From positions 1 to 64,000 of the forward strand of contig JAYZEZ010000001.1 of assembly GCA_036337015.1 (NCBI GenBank): DNA of 64,000 nt, read 5' to 3'. Source of the stretch: Casp-alpha2 sp036337015. Lineage in GTDB: Bacteria; Pseudomonadota; Alphaproteobacteria; Rhodospirillales; Casp-alpha2. How positions within the stretch are numbered: position 1 is the stretch's first letter; the number at the start of each line of letters is the position of its first letter. This document shows, piece after piece, positions 60,256 through 64,000 of the stretch. The position numbers and the translations under genes were made by a program. The notes beneath the pieces are model-generated. The model made no database searches. It worked only from the letters and a program-made list of their open reading frames with translations, and was not told the origin of the DNA.

Positions 60256-62568
60256 TTACTTTGAAGTCGCTATGAATACCCCATCCCAATCTGCAGGAGG
60301 CGGAAACTCTTTGTATTCATTAATTCGTGTTTCATATAATTCGCAAACAACATCTAAATTAATTTCAAGTGCCCAAGGCTTATTTTCATCATTTCCAAGA
60401 ACACGAATTTCCTTGAGAAGCTCGAGTGCTTCATCAAATTTTTGTGATCGATAGACTTCCATAAAATGGTGAATTTTTTCTTGTATATTGATAAATTCAG
60501 GTTTCGCCTTTAAATCTGCATCACCCATTAAAGCATAAATATATGTTCCAGAGGTTTTCCCTTTCACTTGAATAAAATCTAAGTCAATTGTGGCTAATCG
60601 ATCTTCCACCATTGCATTAGTGCTTGGGCCAAGAACTACATTCATCCCATAGTTTTTACTTCCACTTTCAAGGCGTGCCGCCAAGTTGACCGGGTCACCT
60701 AGAACAGAATAATCAAATCGTTGATCTGACCCCATATTACCTACAACACAGCCGCCAGAATTAAGCCCTAAACCTACCTTTAAAGGAATGTGCTTTCGAC
60801 CTTCCTCCTTAGCTTCTATCTCTAGGCGATCATTTAACGCACCCATTTCACCAAGCATAGCTAATGCAGAACTACAGCCATTAAAGGCATGGTCCTCATC
60901 ATCAAGGGGCGCATTCCAAAACGCCATAATGCAGTCACCCATATATTTATCTATCGTACCTGAACGTTCTAGAATCACATTTGTTAAAGGAGTCAATAAT
61001 TTGTTAATTAATGATGTTAAACCTTCAGCATCAAACTGTTCAGAAATTGTGGTAAAACCCCGCACATCACAAAATAATAGTGTTAGTTCACGCTTTTCTC
61101 CACCTAATTTCAACTCACCAGGATTTTCTGCAACACGGCTTACCATATCGGGTGATAGATATTTTGAGAACGCATCACGGGTTTGACGGCGACTAGCTTC
61201 TTCGCGTGCATAGCTAGTATACGTAAGAGTCATATACATAAACAAAATAGAAATAATAGCATATCCAGCATCAAACAACATTCGACCTGGAAGTTTAAGG
61301 CCTAAAATAGAGAGATCTAGGCCTGCAAATAGGTACCAAGATGTTGCCCCAGAACCAGCAGCTATTATAACAAATGCAGCCATACCCCATTTAGCACCGA
61401 CTAGAGGAACAAGAATAATGATGGCTAAACCACCAAGTAATATTAGAGCAAGCTCTGCAGCGACAAAGAAGCCAGGTCGCGAAAGATAGAGGTTGTGCAT
61501 CGCAGCCTCAATTAACTGAACATGTACTTCAACTCCAGGAATGATTGGATCTACCGGCGTTGCACGAATATCAAGGAGTCCGGCCGCTGAAGTCCCAACA
61601 ATGGTTAACTTACCTTTAATCAAGGATGGGTCAGCAGTACCATTCAAGACATCCTTGGCCGAAACATATTTAGATTGGTCACTTTTTGAAAAATAAGGCC
61701 AAACACGACCATTGGAATCAGTCTTAAGTTTTAACCCATTTGGTGGAAACTGTCTTCTAGATGCAATACCAATTTCCTTAATCCCTGCCGCATCATAACG
61801 CAACTGAACGGTCCTACGGTTAAAAGCAGTGCGCATCATTTCCACAGATAGTGCTGGATATATATCATCTCCATATCTGAACATCGTCGAAACTCTACGA
61901 ATGATACCATCACGTTCGGGGATTATTGAGAATATACCATGTCCAGATGCGAACTTTTCTATAACTGGCACGTTACGAACCAGAGATGGAAAAGAACTTA
62001 ACCAAATACTTGGATTTGGCGCTCCCTTTGCACCTCTTAAGGCAATAGATTTCTTAATCGGCGGTGGCGCAATTTCATCAGCATCTCTTTTTTCCCAATA
62101 ACCTGTTTGCCCAAGAATCACTCTAGATTTCTTAATTACTTCGGCAAAAATTTCATCATTACTGGGAATAGCACGAAGCTTGTCTTTCGTCTCTTCATCA
62201 AGCCCCTTTATATCATCGGCTATGCTTGATGGATTCATTCTATCAGGTTCGGGAAAAGTCACGTCAAATGCAACTTGTGCTGCACCCATTTGCATCAAAT
62301 TTTGAACCATTTTAGCTATGACATCACGTGGCCAAGGCCATTGACCTATTTCAGTTAGACTATTTTCATCTAAATCAATAATAGTGACGGGTTTGCCTTG
62401 AGGAGGTGGTATCTCACGTGGTTTCAATTGTTGAAAATAGTCAAAGGTCTTAAGACGTAGAAATTGAACTGGGTAGGGCTCAGCTAGGTACAACATTAGG
62501 AAACCTGCTAGCATCGATAACCCTATTATACGCTCAAAACTAAAGGCAGAACGAAAGAAATTCAGCAT
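60256..62568 (-). CDS. CHASE2-domain class III adenylate/guanylate cyclase
   Basis: A 770-aa membrane cyclase: N-terminal helix, extracytoplasmic CHASE2 sensor (FDYFQQLKP, IIDLDENSLTEIGQWPWPRDV, QVAFDVTFPEPD), three to four further membrane helices, then a class III catalytic domain (LLFCDVRGFTTISEQFDAEG, DKYMGDCIMAFWNAP, YSVLGDPVNLAARLES) and a TPR-like tail ending DWDGVFIATSK. The ending closely matches the convergent cyclase. Confidence 0.9.
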   Translation of the reverse strand: MLNFFRSAFSFERIIGLSMLAGFLMLYLAEPYPVQFLRLKTFDYFQQLKPREIPPPQGKPVTIIDLDENSLTEIGQWPWPRDVIAKMVQNLMQMGAAQVAFDVTFPEPDRMNPSSIADDIKGLDEETKDKLRAIPSNDEIFAEVIKKSRVILGQTGYWEKRDADEIAPPPIKKSIALRGAKGAPNPSIWLSSFPSLVRNVPVIEKFASGHGIFSIIPERDGIIRRVSTMFRYGDDIYPALSVEMMRTAFNRRTVQLRYDAAGIKEIGIASRRQFPPNGLKLKTDSNGRVWPYFSKSDQSKYVSAKDVLNGTADPSLIKGKLTIVGTSAAGLLDIRATPVDPIIPGVEVHVQLIEAAMHNLYLSRPGFFVAAELALILLGGLAIIILVPLVGAKWGMAAFVIIAAGSGATSWYLFAGLDLSILGLKLPGRMLFDAGYAIISILFMYMTLTYTSYAREEASRRQTRDAFSKYLSPDMVSRVAENPGELKLGGEKRELTLLFCDVRGFTTISEQFDAEGLTSLINKLLTPLTNVILERSGTIDKYMGDCIMAFWNAPLDDEDHAFNGCSSALAMLGEMGALNDRLEIEAKEEGRKHIPLKVGLGLNSGGCVVGNMGSDQRFDYSVLGDPVNLAARLESGSKNYGMNVVLGPSTNAMVEDRLATIDLDFIQVKGKTSGTYIYALMGDADLKAKPEFINIQEKIHHFMEVYRSQKFDEALELLKEIRVLGNDENKPWALEINLDVVCELYETRINEYKEFPPPADWDGVFIATSK

Positions 62569-62940
62569 ACCAAGAGATCTCCTAAAGAAAAAAATTTCAT
62601 ATTAACTTTTACAAAGCAAAAACTTTAACATTTCTGACATAAATGCCACTGAAATAACATTGCTACTTCTCTACTACAACGATCTATGCTTTCCCGGTCA
62701 AGCAACTTTCTAACTGCTCTAAACTTAATCCTTAGAAATAAAAGTATGTTCCAAAATTAAATTTTAATTATTTTATTAATAAATAACTTAAAAAATTAAA
62801 ATCAATTAATTCTTTTTAAGGTTTTAAAAACTATAATTTTATACAAATATTAAAGAAATTATGTTGAAAAACAATTGTTACAAAAGGTTTTAGTCTGTAT
62901 TCAATAATGTCAGCATCTTAATTTGGAACAGGAATAAGGC
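62569..62940. promoter_or_regulatory. Divergent non-coding gap, cyclase / motA
   Basis: 372 bp, very AT-rich, between the leftward CHASE2 cyclase and rightward motA. A weak TTGTTA-N17-TATTCA pair close to motA (about 62877-62905) is the only promoter-like pattern noticed. No operator or RNA recognised. Confidence 0.35.
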
Positions 62941-63735
62941 ATGTCAATTACAACGATTATCGGTTTTCTAGCCGCTGTTATGCTATTTCTTAGCGCAATT
63001 TTCACTGCAACAGACAATTATGCAATTTTTGTTAGTGTCTCCAGCTTTGTCATGGTCGTTGGTGGAACACTAGCTGCCACTTTTATTTCATATGAGCCTA
63101 GATACGTTATGTTGGCATTCAAATCTATTTTTAAAATCTTTGCTGCTCCTGCACTTCACCGGGGTATTCTTAAAAACGAAGTTGGGCGCATTATCAAATG
63201 GGCTTATGCAGTTCAGAAAAATGGCATTCCAGCGCTTGAGAGTGAAGCAAAAAAGACCGTTAAAGGTGATAAGTTTCTTAAATTTGGGGTAGAACTGGTG
63301 ATTAGCGGTTATACTGGTGCAGAAGTAAGGAGTTGCTTAGATAATACTATTGAGACCACCTATGGTCGAAATACAGTATTGGTAGAAATAATTAAAAAAA
63401 TGGGCGCAGGTGCTCCAGCTTTTGGAATGATAGGCACATTAGTGGGCCTCATCATCATGCTTGGTAGCATGGGTGGCGACCCTGCAACATTGGGTGCTGG
63501 TCTTGCTGTCGCACTATGCACAACACTGTATGGTGTGATTTTTTCACAAATCATGTTCCTTCCGGCTGCGGTAAAAATTCAGCAAAGAGAATCAATTATT
63601 AAATTTAGAAATTACCTTGTTGCTGAAGGTCTCGTCTTATTAGCTGATAAGAAAAGCCCGCGTTTCATTCAAGATAAAATGAATAGCTATCTAGATCCAG
63701 CTATCCATTTTGATATTGATAAGATGAAGAGTTAA
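62941..63735 (+). CDS. motA: Flagellar motor stator protein MotA (PomA/LafT type)
   Basis: A 264-aa four-helix stator subunit that carries ion flow for flagellar rotation. Features: VGGTLAATFIS helix, the cytoplasmic loop with LESEAKKTVKGDKFLKFG, and the third and fourth helices (APAFGMIGTLVGLIIMLGSM, LGAGLAVALCTTLYGVIF) with conserved Pro. Good ribosome site (aggaataagg). motB follows after 48 bp. Confidence 0.92.
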   Translation: MSITTIIGFLAAVMLFLSAIFTATDNYAIFVSVSSFVMVVGGTLAATFISYEPRYVMLAFKSIFKIFAAPALHRGILKNEVGRIIKWAYAVQKNGIPALESEAKKTVKGDKFLKFGVELVISGYTGAEVRSCLDNTIETTYGRNTVLVEIIKKMGAGAPAFGMIGTLVGLIIMLGSMGGDPATLGAGLAVALCTTLYGVIFSQIMFLPAAVKIQQRESIIKFRNYLVAEGLVLLADKKSPRFIQDKMNSYLDPAIHFDIDKMKS

Positions 63736-63783
63736 GAAAGTTAAATTAAATAATTAGTTTCTTTCAGATAGCAGGTTATTTTA

Positions 63784-64000
63784 ATGGCGATAGATGCAGA
63801 AACAGGTGAAGAAATTGAAGAGAAGGAGGACTGGCTAGTAACTTATGCCGATGCTATCACACTTTTGATGGCATTTATGGTTATGCTCCTAACCTTTGCT
63901 GAATACGACATGCCAGCCTTTGAAACAACTGCTAATGCTATCAAGAGTAATCTTACCGGACAAGATTCAACAAGCCCCATACAGTTACTACGAATAGATG
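63784..64000 (+). CDS. motB: Flagellar motor protein MotB, 5' part
   Basis: First 72 codons only; the gene runs off the window. The start has aggt seven bases before it. The single helix carries the ion-binding Asp: TYADAITLLMAFMVMLLTFAE. The peptidoglycan-binding OmpA domain lies beyond the end. Confidence 0.85.
   Translation, partial: MAIDAETGEEIEEKEDWLVTYADAITLLMAFMVMLLTFAEYDMPAFETTANAIKSNLTGQDSTSPIQLLRID

Overview
The window reads as an AT-rich, gene-dense chromosomal segment of a free-living, motile alphaproteobacterium. The evidence is the gene neighbourhoods: coaD-gyrA-ssb with uvrA, yajC-secD-secF, scpA-scpB-tatA-tatB-tatC-serS-surE-pcm-LysM/M23, dgt next to an erpA-type gene, a PopZ (DUF2497) polarity factor beside valS, a PCMT-like methyltransferase before tolC, folate-dependent trmFO, and a PomA/LafT-type motA. 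The low GC, streamlined spacing and NitT/TauT-type uptake operon would suit a marine lineage, but the sequence alone does not fix the genus.

Layout. 0-5.5 kb: NitT/TauT-type ABC importer (binding protein, two permeases, two ATPases, a small membrane protein) behind a long, possibly structured leader. 5.6-8.9 kb: ABC-2/Gld-type system with a permease fused to a GldG-like domain. 8.9-11.1 kb: LysR regulator divergent from a PanB-like enzyme. 11.7-14.6 kb: a small block with a DUF1538 membrane protein and two small P-II-like proteins, bounded by tRNA-Lys and a perfect 36-bp copy of the tRNA 3' half in direct orientation, which is the signature of a tRNA-integrated element that has lost its integrase. 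14.7-25.3 kb: coaD, gyrA, ssb, uvrA, a membrane transporter and trmFO. 25.5-28.1 kb: a 2OG-Fe(II)-oxygenase-like protein convergent with an FkbM methyltransferase, then a PuuD-like membrane protein. 28.2-31.1 kb: SecDF-YajC. 31.4-34.4 kb: a helix-turn-helix/DUF815 AAA fusion, an alpha/beta hydrolase, a histidine phosphatase and a mini-ParB. 34.4-44.9 kb: a long leftward run of envelope, Tat, SMC-accessory and nucleotide genes. 45.1-49.1 kb: erpA-like, xth, a beta-hydroxyacid dehydrogenase and ilvD. 49.2-56.5 kb: leftward small membrane protein, MscS, ValS, PopZ, TolC and a PCMT-like protein. 56.7-56.9 kb: tRNA-Cys and tRNA-Asn. 57-62.6 kb: a coiled-coil protein with a perfect internal duplication, translationally coupled to a GAF-GAF-PAS nucleotide cyclase, facing a CHASE2 cyclase. 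62.9-64 kb: motA and the start of motB.

Most of the window is housekeeping. The parts that deserve attention are the DUF1538/P-II tRNA-flanked block, the two importer ATPases with complementary defects in their ATP sites, the possible structured leader at the left end, the HTH-DUF815 fusion with an operator-like palindrome inside its promoter, the PanB-like enzyme with a shifted catalytic glutamate, and the paired cyclases with a shared C-terminal motif next to the flagellar stator genes.
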